From assembly GCA_019454045.1 (NCBI GenBank), contig SKCR01029093.1, positions 124,001-188,000 on the forward strand: a stretch of 64,000 nt of DNA, in the 5' to 3' direction. The notes under the pieces were generated by a model that saw nothing but the letters and a program-made list of their open reading frames with translations, did no database searches and was not told the origin of the DNA. The position numbers were made by a program, and so were the translations under genes. The stretch comes from Zanthoxylum bungeanum (lineage: Eukaryota > Streptophyta > Magnoliopsida > Sapindales > Rutaceae). Positions 50,535 through 60,584 of the stretch are shown here, in pieces; the first letter of the stretch is position 1, and every line of letters begins with the position of its first letter.

Positions 50535-53118
50535 TGTAGGACACAGAACTTGACGATATTGTTCAAGGCTCGCGGCCTAGTTGGGAGTACGAAATAACAT
50601 GGAGTCGCCAGCCGGTGTGAACCGGGACAAAGATTTAAGGCCGCACTCACCTCTCGCAAGGGAAGACCTCAAACCGTTGGGTTCGGAATGGTCCATTACT
50701 TATGTCACTTGTGATGATATAATTTGTGCAATAAATCAACTGAGTCTACTCAATAATCATGCTCAAGGGTACTTAGATCTAATATGCATTCGTCAAAATA
50801 AATCCTATTCTAAGTTTGCATGCCTGAAAGTAAGTCTTTAAACGGAAAAACACATAAAATCCCACATTGAGCATATTGAGCCATTAAACCGAAATAAACA
50901 AACAACTATTTAAACATTAATCATAAACTAAACGAAACATCATGCATAAAGAATAAAGAAACAACATGCCTAAATAACATAATCATGCTTTGAAAATTAA
51001 ATAATAAACTAAACTAAATCATGCTATAAACAATAAATAAACAACCTACGAATTATAACATGCTCATATATAAATTTGGATGAGACGAAACATGTGTCTC
51101 TTAAGTGGTATGTGGCGTTGTATCTCGAGTGCAGACCGCAATACTGTCCATTCGGAATCGGCTACGGAATTTACGTCCGGGTTTCCATCTGATATACCAC
51201 AAAAGGGAACACATACTCCGCTCATCCAACAATCACATCATGCCTCAAACGACTCTCATGCGATAATACTTTCAAAATAAATAAAATAAAACGAAAGAAG
51301 ATAAGTGAAAAGGTGCCCTCAGGTCTAACATCTTTTGTCGTCTCACGAAAGGGCGTTACACGGCCGTCGGAAGGGAGAATACTCGCAACTTTTCTGGTTC
51401 ACTAATCCAACATTTTTCCTCGCTGTTTCGCTGTTCGGGTTGCTATTTTAACTCTGTTTCACTGCTGTTTTCATTGTATTTTTGAGTCGCTGTTTTAAGG
51501 TAATTTAGGGATAGTTTTGGCAGTTATTTGGACCAGTTTGGACTGCATTTTTGGAAGGGTTCCAGGGGCAGTTTTTGTCACTATTTTGGGCAGTTTTCAG
51601 TGGTGTTTTACGGTAGTTTGGACAGAGCAGTGAAGGGAATTTATGTGGTTGTTTTGGGTATTTATGCGGCAGTGAGTTAGGTGATTTGGGGACAATTTTC
51701 ACAGCAGTTTGAAGGGGATTTTGAGGGCTATATGCGCTGATTGAAGGGGCAGATGATGGAGAGGGCTGAGCTGCGTGAAGGCTATGAAGGTTGGTCAGAA
51801 GGTTGCTGCTCAACGGCTGCTTATGGTGTGTTTAAGGTCTGTCCACTGGCAGTTTTGTGTGTGTGTGTCTGTTTGTGGCAATTTTGAGTGGTGTTAATAT
51901 GTGCGTGGGTTGAGCAGTGGCGTGGAGGCTTATTGTTACGTGGGGCAAGAGGCTGTCGCATGAAGGGTTCAGTTTAGGGTTTTTAGTGTGAAGAAGGCAG
52001 TGAGTGCATGAAGTGCAGGGCAGTTGTCGAGAATGACTTGGCTGTTTTAGCGTGAGGCAAAAGGGCTGAAATAAGGGTCCAAACGTGAGTGTTATGAGGG
52101 AGTGAAGTGGCTGAAGGGTTCTTGTGGCCATGTGGTGTTGAGGGCAGTTTGGCGTGAGCTAGGACTGGTGATTTAGGCTGCTGCCGAGAGGGGCTAGGGC
52201 TGTGATCTGCGTGTGTTTAGTGTGAAGAGGGAATGAGGCAGTAGTCATGCGTGAGGAGTGGCCTGTCGTGTGGCGTTTATGGCTTGTGATTATGTTTAGG
52301 GTTTGGCAAGTTTGTGAAGTTGTTGCAGCTTACGTGAGGACTAAGTGCTGCTGAGGGCTGGTGGCAGTTGGTGTGTGCAGGGTGTGAAGGCATGTGGTTG
52401 TTGGCGTTGTGAGTATTAGTGGGTGTAGTGGATTGCCATGAATGGCTGTTGTGGAGAGACTTTGTGGCGGTGAGCTGTGAAGGTTTATTATTGTGTGGGG
52501 TGCGTGAGGGTGAGCTGGGCAGTGTGATGAGTTTATGGTCGCTTGTCTTCACGGCTGAGAGCTTATGGGTTGTTTATGGCTTTTTTTTTTATTCACGCTG
52601 AGGAGAGAGATGGGTGTGGCAGCCGTGAGGAGAGACGAAGGGGGTTCAGTCGGTGAGAGAGCCGTGAATACGTTTAGGTTTTTTTTGGATTCTTTTTTTT
52701 TGTGTTGTTCAGTGAGTGAGAGAGGTCAGAGAGGAGAGAGGCTTTAGGGTTTCTTTATATAGTGGTGAGCTAGGTTTAGGATTTTCTTGGAAATGATCTA
52801 TTTAATTTTGGAATTAGAATTTAATTAGATTTTAATTTAATTTAATTGGTTTTAATTTGATTTTAATTTAATTTTAAATATTTAATTTGTGAGATGTGTT
52901 TTAAATGTTTTATTTATTTTGGATTGGTTTTGGTGTGTTTTAAAACAGAGGTCCAACAAGCGAACCCGAAGCGAAACAAGCGAGTTAAATTCGTCCAAAT
53001 GCTAATTTCCAACTTTCCCCTTCCGACGTTCGTTTCCCGCGGCTTTCACAATCAAAGAGGTAGTGTCTCCATACGAGACTCATCATCGGGACTTACATGC
53101 AAAAATGCAGTGCCTACA
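50535..53118 (-). repeat. E2 5' LTR
   Basis: 2584-bp partner of 44107-46699 with the same termini. In a 280-bp stretch near 52270-52550 I count about 15 differences from the partner, so E2 is older than D. Confidence 0.85.
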
Positions 53119-53123
53119 CTAAG
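53119..53123. repeat. Target-site duplication of E2, right copy (CTAAG)
   Basis: Perfect copy of 44102-44106. E3 LTR sequence resumes here. Confidence 0.88.
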
Positions 53124-53189
53124 CATATTATGAGGAAGGGAATAACTAAGGGAACAAACATGCATGAAACATGATGAAGGAATCTGTCC

Positions 53190-53610
53190 AGTGTGTAGCG
53201 TTCGAACGCGTTCGAACGGTAAACAGAATGCAAGCGTTTGAGTAGCGTTTGATAACGATTTCGAATGATAAACAAAATGTCCACGTTCTTATAGCGTTTG
53301 ATAACACATTCAAATGGGATGGGACCTGATGCGTGATACAATAAAATGCATGTGCGTTCGAGTAGCATTTATGAACGCGTTCGAACGGTAAACAAAATAG
53401 AAGCATTCGAGTAGCATTCTGTGGCACGTTTGAACGGAAATAAGACAGAATGCATACGTTCATGTAGCGTTCGTAAACACATTCAAACGGAATAAGGCAG
53501 AATGCATATGTTCGTGTAGCGTTTGGAAACACGTTCGAAAGAAATAAGACAGAATGCATACGTTCGTGTAGCGTTTGGAAACGTGTTCGAACGAGATTGC
53601 CAAAATGGCT
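53190..53610. repeat. E3 LTR tandem array, ~60-bp unit with CGTTCGAACG core
   Basis: Seven or eight degenerate units contain GTAGCGTTTGGAAACACG, TTCGAACGG and ACAGAATGCATACGTTC. The best-kept junctions carry the palindrome CGTTCGAACG. Two units of the same type lie in E1 at 41465-41565. E2's LTRs do not have the array. Frames at 53114-53705 (minus) read through it and are artefacts. Confidence 0.8.
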
Positions 53611-53664
53611 TCTAAAATGACACAAACACATATATGGATAAACAAATACACAATATAGGACCTC

Positions 53665-53705
53665 GTGTGCCCGATGGAACACATTTCACATTCAATCGGG
53701 TGCAC
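53665..53705. repeat. Inverted repeat (hairpin 1) in E3
   Basis: Left arm GTGTGCCCGAT (53665-53675) can pair along its whole length, with two G-T wobbles, with ATCGGGTGCAC (53695-53705). The loop is 19 nt. Confidence 0.65.
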
Positions 53706-54140
53706 CTTGTCCGGCGCGGCAAAACATCATGGAAAAGGTAGCCTTTAGGCATTTCACTTCAATAGAGGACCTTTAATCCACCCAAGTTAGCCCATGCGCA
53801 CAACAATTCAATGCATGCGTAAATAAAGCAATGATATACAAAGGGTAAATGACATAATAAAAGGCGCAGCAAAACATCGTGGTAAAGGTAGCCTTCAGGC
53901 ATTTCCCTCGAATAAATGACCTTTAATCCACCCTAGTTAGCCCATGCACATTATATTACAATGCATATAAAATAAAGACAACAATAATATTGGACCTCGT
54001 ATGCTTGATTAAACATATCTCACATTCAATCAAACATACTTCGACCGGCGTGACAAAACATCGTGGCAAAGGTAGCCCTTGGGCTTTTTATCCCTCAAAA
54101 TAGAGGACCTTTAATCCAACTTGATTTGCCCATGCGCACT
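53700..54140. repeat. E3 LTR repeat, three units of ~150-185 bp
   Basis: The block GGCAAAACATCATGGAAAAGG / AAGGTAGCC, then GAGGACCTTTAATCCACC and TAGCCCATGCGCAC, occurs at about 53715, 53865 and 54050. Units 1 and 3 are preceded by the hairpins at 53665 and 53999; unit 2 is not. Confidence 0.75.
53999..54039. repeat. Inverted repeat (hairpin 2) in E3, covarying with hairpin 1
   Basis: Left arm GTATGCTTGATT (53999-54010) and right arm AATCAAACATAC (54028-54039) pair at 11 of 12 positions. Several pairs differ from hairpin 1 on both arms in a compensating way. Confidence 0.65.
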
Positions 54141-55856
54141 ATATCATCATGCATAATTAAGTAACATGCAGAAAGTAATAACATACTAACGACTAAATCA
54201 TGCTTAAAAAAATAAATAACATACTAGCAACCCAATCATGCTCGAATACAAGGTTGGATGAAACGAAATGTGTAAATCTTTCAAGTGTATGTGGCATTGT
54301 ATTCAGAGTTCAAACTGAAACACCGTCCATTCGGATTCGGCTACGGAATTTACGTCCGGATTTCCATCCAATATACCACAAGAGAGAACACATATTTCAT
54401 TCATTCAAGGACCACAACATGTATCAACAAACGACTCTCATGAGAAGGAATTCTAATAAACAACAAAAAATATGAGAATAAATAAGAAGGGTGCCCTCAG
54501 GTCTAACCTCTTTAGTCGTCTCTCGAAAGTGCGTTACACGACCGTCGGAAGGGTTGATGCTCCGCAACTCCTCCGGTTCACTGGTCCACTGCTTTCGTTC
54601 GCTACTTTGCTGTTTTGAGTTGTCATTTCCTCTATTTTGCTGATGTTTAAGCTGTATTTTCTGGTCACTGTTTTATGGTAAATAAGGGACTGTTTTTGAG
54701 TTTTTTAAGGGGTATTGGGGCTGGTGTTTTTGGTCACTATTTTTGGTGGTTAGGCTGATGTTTTTTGGTTGTATATTCGGTGGATGCAAAGAAGTTTTAG
54801 GTGTGATTTTCGGAGATTGTAGGGGTTGTTTTGAGGGATGTGTTTCGTTCACTGCAAATGAGTAGTTTGTTGACTGTTTTTGGTGAATGGAGGATTGTTT
54901 TTTGGGGGGGAGTGTTTCGGTTGCTAGAGTAAGGGAGAAGAGAGAATTATTTGCTTGCTTCTTACTTTTTTCTTTGGGCGTGTGTGTTAGGGGAAGCAAG
55001 GGTTGGGTTTACAGGATGAGGGGAAGATTTGTGAGGGCTGTGTTGAAGTGGCTTGTTACGTGAAGTAGGTAAATGGGGTATGTGTGTGCTGTGGAGTGGC
55101 TTATGTGAGGGCGGCATGAGTGTGTTGTTGCGTGGAAGGCAATGTGAGGCTGTGAGTGGGGTTCGGTGAAAGGCAGTGTTGGGTCAAATGCGTGAAGTGC
55201 TATGTGTGCGTTGTGGAGGCAGCAACGTGATGAGGGGGTGTGAATGTGCTATTGGTGCGTGGAGAGGCAGGCTTGTAGGGCCTTTGAATTGAAGTATGCT
55301 ATTGTTATTTTTAGGCGTGAAGCAAGACTTGTGGAGGGTTTGGCGTGAGGGCATTGTAATTTATGGGCAATGGCGTGAGGGTTATGTTTGTGAGTTGAGT
55401 GCCGTGGGAGTCTAGATCCAAAAGAGTTTAGGTTTTTGTGTTATTTTTATAGTGAAAGGCTAGGGTTAATCATTGTTTGAATATGAAAGGGATTTGTGTA
55501 ATTAATAGGATATCTTTTAATTAGTATTTCACAAGGAAAAATCTTTTTAAATTAGGGAGGTGATTTGGCTTGTTTATGAAGATAATATATTTGAATTTAT
55601 TTGATTTGTTTTAATTAGGTATGTGATTTTTTTTAGATTTCACCATGTGTTAAATATGTGATTTGTTATTTTTGGATGTGTTTTATTGGTCTTGGGCGTG
55701 TGTGGGCTTGGTGTGGGCGTGTAGTTGGCTTTTGTGGTAGGCTTGGTAGTGTATGGGCTTGCGAGGGGTTTTAAGTCAAGGCTAAGTGGTTTTGCGGGGG
55801 TTTTGGGTCAAAGATGTTTTAAAACGGAAGTCCAACAAGTGAACCCGAAGCTAAAC

Positions 55857-55959
55857 AAGGGTTGATGCTCCGCAACTCCTCCGGTTCACTGGTCCACTGC
55901 TTTCGTCGGTACTTCGCTGTTATGAGTTGTCATTTCCTCTATTTTGCTGATGTTTAAGT
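55857..55959. repeat. Dispersed 103-bp duplication at the E3/F junction
   Basis: This block, from GGGTTGATGCTCCGCAACTC to TTTGCTGATGTTTAAG, repeats 54549-54652 of the same LTR with only a few differences. It replaces the LTR's true 3' end. Confidence 0.75.
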
Positions 55960-55960
55960 T

Positions 55961-56310
55961 GAATTTTTGCATGCACAAGTTCATTGGATGATTTGAGTGT
56001 GCTTAAATGTTTGTTATTTGATGTAATACATAATCAATTTTGAGAAAAATGTATTGGATATTTTTTCCCCAAAATTGATGCCTTGGCCGAATGTGTAGGT
56101 CATTTTATTGATTTGGAATTTTTCATGCACAAGTTTATTAGATAACTTAAGCATGATTAAATGTATAATATTTGATGTAATACATGATCAATTTTGAGAA
56201 AAATGCATTGGATGATTTTTTCCCTAAAATTGATGCTTGACCGAAAATGGAGGTCTTTTCACTTTATTGAATTTTTGCTTTCAAGTTCATTAGATGACTT
56301 AAAATCAAGA
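55961..56310. repeat. Tandem repeat in F leader, ~154-bp unit, 2.3 copies
   Basis: GAATTTTTGCATGCACAAGTT starts units at 55961, 56116 (GAATTTTTCATGC) and 56269 (partial). The shared interior includes TTTGATGTAATACATGATC and CCAAAATTGATGC. Confidence 0.78.
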
Positions 56311-58132
56311 CGTATAATATATTAGTGATTCAATTGGATTGAAAAACAAATCGAACCGCAAAAATCTCTCTTGGCCGAATACAACATGACATGTTTAAGG
56401 ATTTTTTTTTTTTTTGTTCAAATAAGTGTTAGACAAGTGTTTTGAACAATTGATGATTAATGAATTAAATTGGTGTTTTTGAAATATTTGGTTTAATGAA
56501 TTAATCATGCAATTACACTTTAATTAATTGAATTTTAAAATTTGGAATATTAAAATTTAATTAATGTACTTTTATGTTTAATTGGGCCTTATGGGCTTGA
56601 AATTGATTTTATGGCACTTAAGGGTGATTCCTTATTTGGGCTTGGTAATTGGGTTTGACCCACATTGACCAAAGCCCAAGCCTTTATAAATCAATTGAAA
56701 GCCCATCGGACTTTAATTAAACACACATTGGATGTTAGTTGGGCTTGGAGACCCAATTTGATAAGATTTAGAATCTAATCTTTAAAAGCACATTAAAAGT
56801 GTAATCATTTAATTTGGAATTAAATAAATTGAATTAATATTGAATGCGACTTAAATTGGATTTAACGGGTAGTTCGATATAATTCATGAATTCGTACCTT
56901 ATGTACTTATTCTCAAACGAGTTGGACTCGCGCAAAATCAAACCGTTGATTGAACATTGGATGATCACTTAAACAAAGACTAATTAATTGGATTAGATTG
57001 GTTGTATAGCATGTCTTGAATGAATATACATGTATGTGATGAATGAATAGTGTATAGCAGATGGATATTAGAAGGGAAATGGTAATTTTAGAAATTATTG
57101 TAAATTTAGAATTTATAAATTGGACCTGCGTGTCCAGCCTTATCTCTTTCATCTCTTTGTATTCTCTTCTCACCTAACCCTCAATGTATATGAGGTTTCT
57201 CTTATTGTATTATGTAATTGGGTAGAAGTAGAAGAATATTACTAGCGGGGAGTGGAAAGGGAGTGATTTGTTCTAGGAACAAATTGTTTTACATATCCAT
57301 CCGTATATCACTATTAATTTATTTTATGCACTTTATGATGTTTTAGAAGCATGCTTAAGGGTGTATGATGATGAGACCTAACAAAGATAATAAATTGGTT
57401 GCCAATTACGCATAAATCCCTCAATTTATATTAAAAATTATCCTTCCATTGAATGATTCTTGTTCAAGATCCAAAATTGACATTGGTTTGTTGGCCAAAG
57501 TCAAGACCTTTTGTCAATTGAGGATGTACTTGAATCATGAGAGTTTTGTTCCACATCGGTGTCTTGTCCAAGTTGTGATTTGTTGGCCAAAGTCAAGATC
57601 GCTTCTTGTCCAATGACATTGATTACGAAACTTTCCTTGTCAATGGGTCCCGCTTAACCGGAATCATTAGGTTTGTTGTGCCAAAGCCAAGGCCTAGATG
57701 GTTCGGAGGATATGGTTAAGAAAATGTATTAGATACATTGGCATAAGTATATATACATATGTTTTGGACTTGGATGTCACCTAACCGGATCTAGGAATTG
57801 GATTGGATCCAATTGATCTTTGAGATCTACCTAGTTAAATAACATACAATTTGTTGGCCAAAGTCAAGATTGTGTGTTATTTAACGAGATCCTAGCCCAC
57901 TAGGAAATAGGATTTCCCGAGTTCTCAACAGAGGGTTAGAGACTGGATAAAAATAGTGGGAGGCTAGTATTGAATTTGCAATTTCATTCAGATACTTAGC
58001 CTTACGCGTCTTTCAAAATTATTTCGTTTAAATAATTAAAATTAGTTGGACTAATTCATTGTTATTTTTCTTGTAACAGTTTGACTGTACCCATTTTATC
58101 GTTAACTAGATAGTTGGACTATCGTAGTTGAG
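56311..58132 (+). other. Copia F untranslated leader
   Basis: Non-coding leader leading to the gag ATG. It aligns in reverse orientation with the leaders of A-D. It contains the TTGGCCAA repeats listed separately. T-run at 56400-56415. No gene. Confidence 0.7.
57488..57872 (+). repeat. TTGTTGGCCAAAGTCAAG repeats in copia F leader
   Basis: Four copies start near 57488, 57580, 57672 (degenerate, TTGTTGTGCCAAAGCC) and 57850. Spacings are about 92, 92 and 178 bp, so a ~92-bp repeat with one core missing fits. The core TTGGCCAA is its own reverse complement. The same set is found at matching places in A, B, C and D. Confidence 0.75.
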
Positions 58133-59156
58133 ATGGCTAGCAAGGTAAATGCCCGAGACATCATCATGGGAGACAATGTCTTTAAGGGGACAAACTTCGC
58201 TAATTGGGAAATGAACCTGAGGATAGTCCTTGGGGCTGAGAGGATGCTGTACACTATACAAACACCTCTCCCGCCTAAGCCCACTGACCCACTTGAGCTG
58301 GAGTTATGGAAAACTCACAGCAGTGATTGTGACACAGCTCAGGCTATTATGTTAGCTTCGATGACTCAGCACTTTCGTCGCCAAAATAGGGACTTGGATC
58401 CTTATAATATGATGGCTAGACTGTGAGATCTCCACCGCTCAAATAAGCGGATGGAGAGATATGAGTTGGTGAAGAAACTCTTCCGCGCCCGAATGACTGA
58501 AGGCGCATCAGTTGAGGCCCACGGGGCTCAAATGATCGCCGATATTGATGAGTTGGCCAATATGGGAATAGTCTTGGAGGCTGAGCTGACCATAGATTTG
58601 ATCTTACAGTCACTTCCTGATACTTGGAAACAAATCATAATCAACTATAAGTTGATGGATACTGATGACACTCTTGGAGAGCTGTTATCCATTTTGAAGG
58701 AGTCTGAAAAAGAACTCCAAAAAGGGGGCAAGCGCGAGGCGCACTTTACATCGACCTCTCAGAGGCCAAAGGCTGGGCCCAAAGCTACTGGAGGGGTGAG
58801 GAAGAAGAAACATAAGAAAAAGGGTAAAGGCAAGTTGACAAAAGCTTCTGGGAAGCCAAGGGACAAGTCTCAAGATGTATGCCTCAACTGCGGCAAGAAG
58901 GGTCACTGGAAACGTGACTTCCGAATGGGGAAGGGACACAAGGAGGATATCAAGGCAGGCAAGGCACTAGCCTCTGGTATGTTTGTTATTGAGATAAATA
59001 TGACCACTTCTAGTTTTAAAAATTGGATTTTTGATTCTGGTTGTGCTGCTCATATTTGTACTGATTTGCAGGATCTGCAGGATAGCAGGATGCTGGCTTC
59101 AGGGGAGATTGACCTACGAGTCGGAAACGGAACTCCAGTTGCTGTGTTTTGGCTGT
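58133..59156 (+). pseudogene. Copia F gag and protease, broken by one in-frame stop
   Basis: The ATG at 58133 opens MASKVNARDIIMGDNVF, followed by NFANWEMNLRIVLG, a copia Gag N-terminus. A TGA at 58424-58426 stops the frame, but the same frame goes on with DLHRSNKRMERYELVKK to 59156; CGA to TGA would explain it. A basic region (58790-58850, KKKHKKKGKGK) precedes the zinc knuckle CLNCGKKGHWKRDF at 58880-58921, whose last ligand is Phe (TTC at 58919) rather than Cys. The protease active site appears as IFDSGCAAHICTD. The frame ends in a +2 shift within a T run at about 59146-59149, before the next block. Gag would form the virus-like particle and the protease would process it. Confidence 0.85.
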
Positions 59157-59685
59157 AGGGACTTTTGTTTTGGAATTGCCCTCGGGGCATATGCTTAAAC
59201 TTTTGAACTGTTATTATATACCTAGTTTGACTAGGAATATTATATCTGTATCTTTGTTAACCCAGCATGGGTACACTTTTGTATTTAGAAACACTGGGTG
59301 TTATTTATATAAAAAAGATGCAGAAATTTGCACTGCTGTTGCAAATAATGGCCTTTATATTTTGAATATAAATGAATCTCCTAAACATAAAATAACAAAC
59401 AAAAGGCTCAAAAGGAGTAATCTAAAAGATGAAGCTTACATGTGGCATTGTCGTCTAGGACACATTAACAAGACTCACATATCCACACTTTCAAAGAGTG
59501 GGTACTTGGACGGATTTGATCTTAATTCATATGATGTCTGCGAATCTTTGTCTTTAGGCAAAATGCCTAAATCACCTTTTAGTGGTAAAGGTGAACGTGC
59601 CACAGAACTGTTAGCCCTCGTTCATAGTGACGTATGTGGGCCCATGTCTAGCCAGGCTAGAGGTGGATATATCATTACTTCGTAA
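59149..59685 (+). pseudogene. Copia F end of protease and GAG-pre-integrase domain
   Basis: This block continues the polyprotein in a shifted frame: LELPSGHMLKLLNCYYIPSL, the C-terminal protease/linker, then WHCRLGHINKTHI with the integrase zinc-binding histidines. The expected second cysteine pair is damaged. Copia A has VCESCLLGK, F has VCESLSLGK, explained by a one-base gain and a one-base loss close together at about 59548-59556. A further 2-nt gain near 59665-59672 ends the frame at GGYIITS. It is not functional as is. Confidence 0.82.
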
Positions 59686-60584
59686 CCTTTACGGATGATG
59701 CATCTCGTTATGGTTATTGTATCTAATGAGACACAAGTCGGAAACTTTTGAGAAATTCAAAGAGTTTCAACACGAAGTAGAAAAACAACAGGCAAGAGTA
59801 TTAAGACATTGCGGTCGGACCGTGGTGGCGAATACTTAAGTTATGAGTTTCAAGATTACTTGAAAGAGAATGGTATTCTTTCACAGTGGACTCCTCCTGG
59901 AACACCGCAATAAAACGGTGTCTCTGAACGGAGAAACCGTACCTTGTTAGACATGGTAAGGTCGATGATGAGTCGCACTGAGCTACCTATATCCTTCTGG
60001 GGATACGCTTTAAACAGTGCAGTGCAGTACTTATTTTGAATAAGGTTCCGTCAAAGTCTGTTGAACAGACTCCATATGAGATATGGACATGGAGGAAACC
60101 AGGTTTCTCTTTCCTGAAGATTTGGGGATGCTGGGCATATGTTAAACGTTTGGAAGGTACCAAACTAGAACCCAAATCAGATAAATGCCTTTTCGTGGGA
60201 TATCCTAAGGAAACCAAAGGATATTACTTCTATCACCCACAAGAGAACAAAGTATTTGTTGCTCTACATGCATTTTTCCTTGAAAAGGAATTCCTAGATG
60301 CAGTGGTAAGTGGGAGGAAAGTGGAGCTCGATGAAAATCGCAGTGATACTGTTCCTGGCAATGAATCAATGACGGAACATAAACAGACCATCCAGGATGA
60401 GTCTGTACCACAATCTTCAGATACACAAGGACCGCGTAGGTCGGAGAGAGTCAGGAAGGTACCTGAGAGGTATGGGTTCCTGATCTCGCCTCATGTAGAT
60501 ATTAATCTTATTGAGGATAATGAACCGACTACGTATGAGGAAGCAATACAGAATATTGATTCCATTTATGGCAAGATGCCATGA
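59686..60584 (+). pseudogene. Copia F integrase core and C-terminal region
   Basis: The catalytic D, D and E segments are visible: TFTDDASRYGY (59688 onward), RSDRGGEYLS (near 59812-59842) and the NGVSERRNRTL segment (near 59913-59945). They lie in different frames with stops. A TAA at 59911-59913 sits where CAA is expected (PGTPQ-stop-NGVSE). The longest frame, 60036-60584, carries the C-terminal part with YEIWTWRKPGFSFLKIWGC, KCLFVGYPKETKGYYFY and the proline/serine-rich linker to DNEPTTYEEAIQ just before RT. Integrase would insert the cDNA; this copy cannot. Confidence 0.82.

Larger units (their letters stand above)
44107..53118 (-). mobile_element. E2: complete non-autonomous Tat/Ogre-like element (LARD)
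   Basis: A 9.0-kb LTR element on the minus strand with LTRs 44107-46699 and 50535-53118, perfect TSD CTAAG, and TGTAGG/CCTACA termini. The PBS is at the right end of the internal region (minus strand CTGGAGACTCCACTGGGGA) and the PPT at the left end (AAAGTGGGGGCGAC). Both resemble Ogre/Tat-lineage Ty3/gypsy elements. The 3.8-kb internal region has no gag, protease, RT, RNase H or integrase motif in any frame. It is filled with tandem arrays at the 3' side and pyrimidine/purine tracts at the 5' side. This is the structure of a LARD, which must use proteins made by another element. The lineage call rests on PBS and PPT only. Confidence 0.78.
43611..55857 (-). mobile_element. E3: Tat/Ogre-like LTR split by E2
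   Basis: Pieces 43611-44106 and 53119-55857 form one LTR of about 3.2 kb starting TGTAGGACAGAG. It is longer than the E2 LTR because it carries arrays at 53190-53610 and 53700-54140. Its terminal ~150 bp (the part that in E2 ends CCTACA) is missing; a duplicated piece of its own interior sits there instead. No internal region is attached, so it is a solo or truncated LTR. It contains no genes. Confidence 0.62.

Noticed and set aside
45848..52552. 91-codon frames conserved in length in both E2 LTRs (45848-46123 and 52277-52552)
   Set aside because: The two copies differ at about 11 residues and most of the visible nucleotide differences change the amino acid, so no purifying selection is apparent. 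The composition is low-complexity Ser/Pro/His/Asn. An LTR pair is identical at insertion, so shared length is expected.
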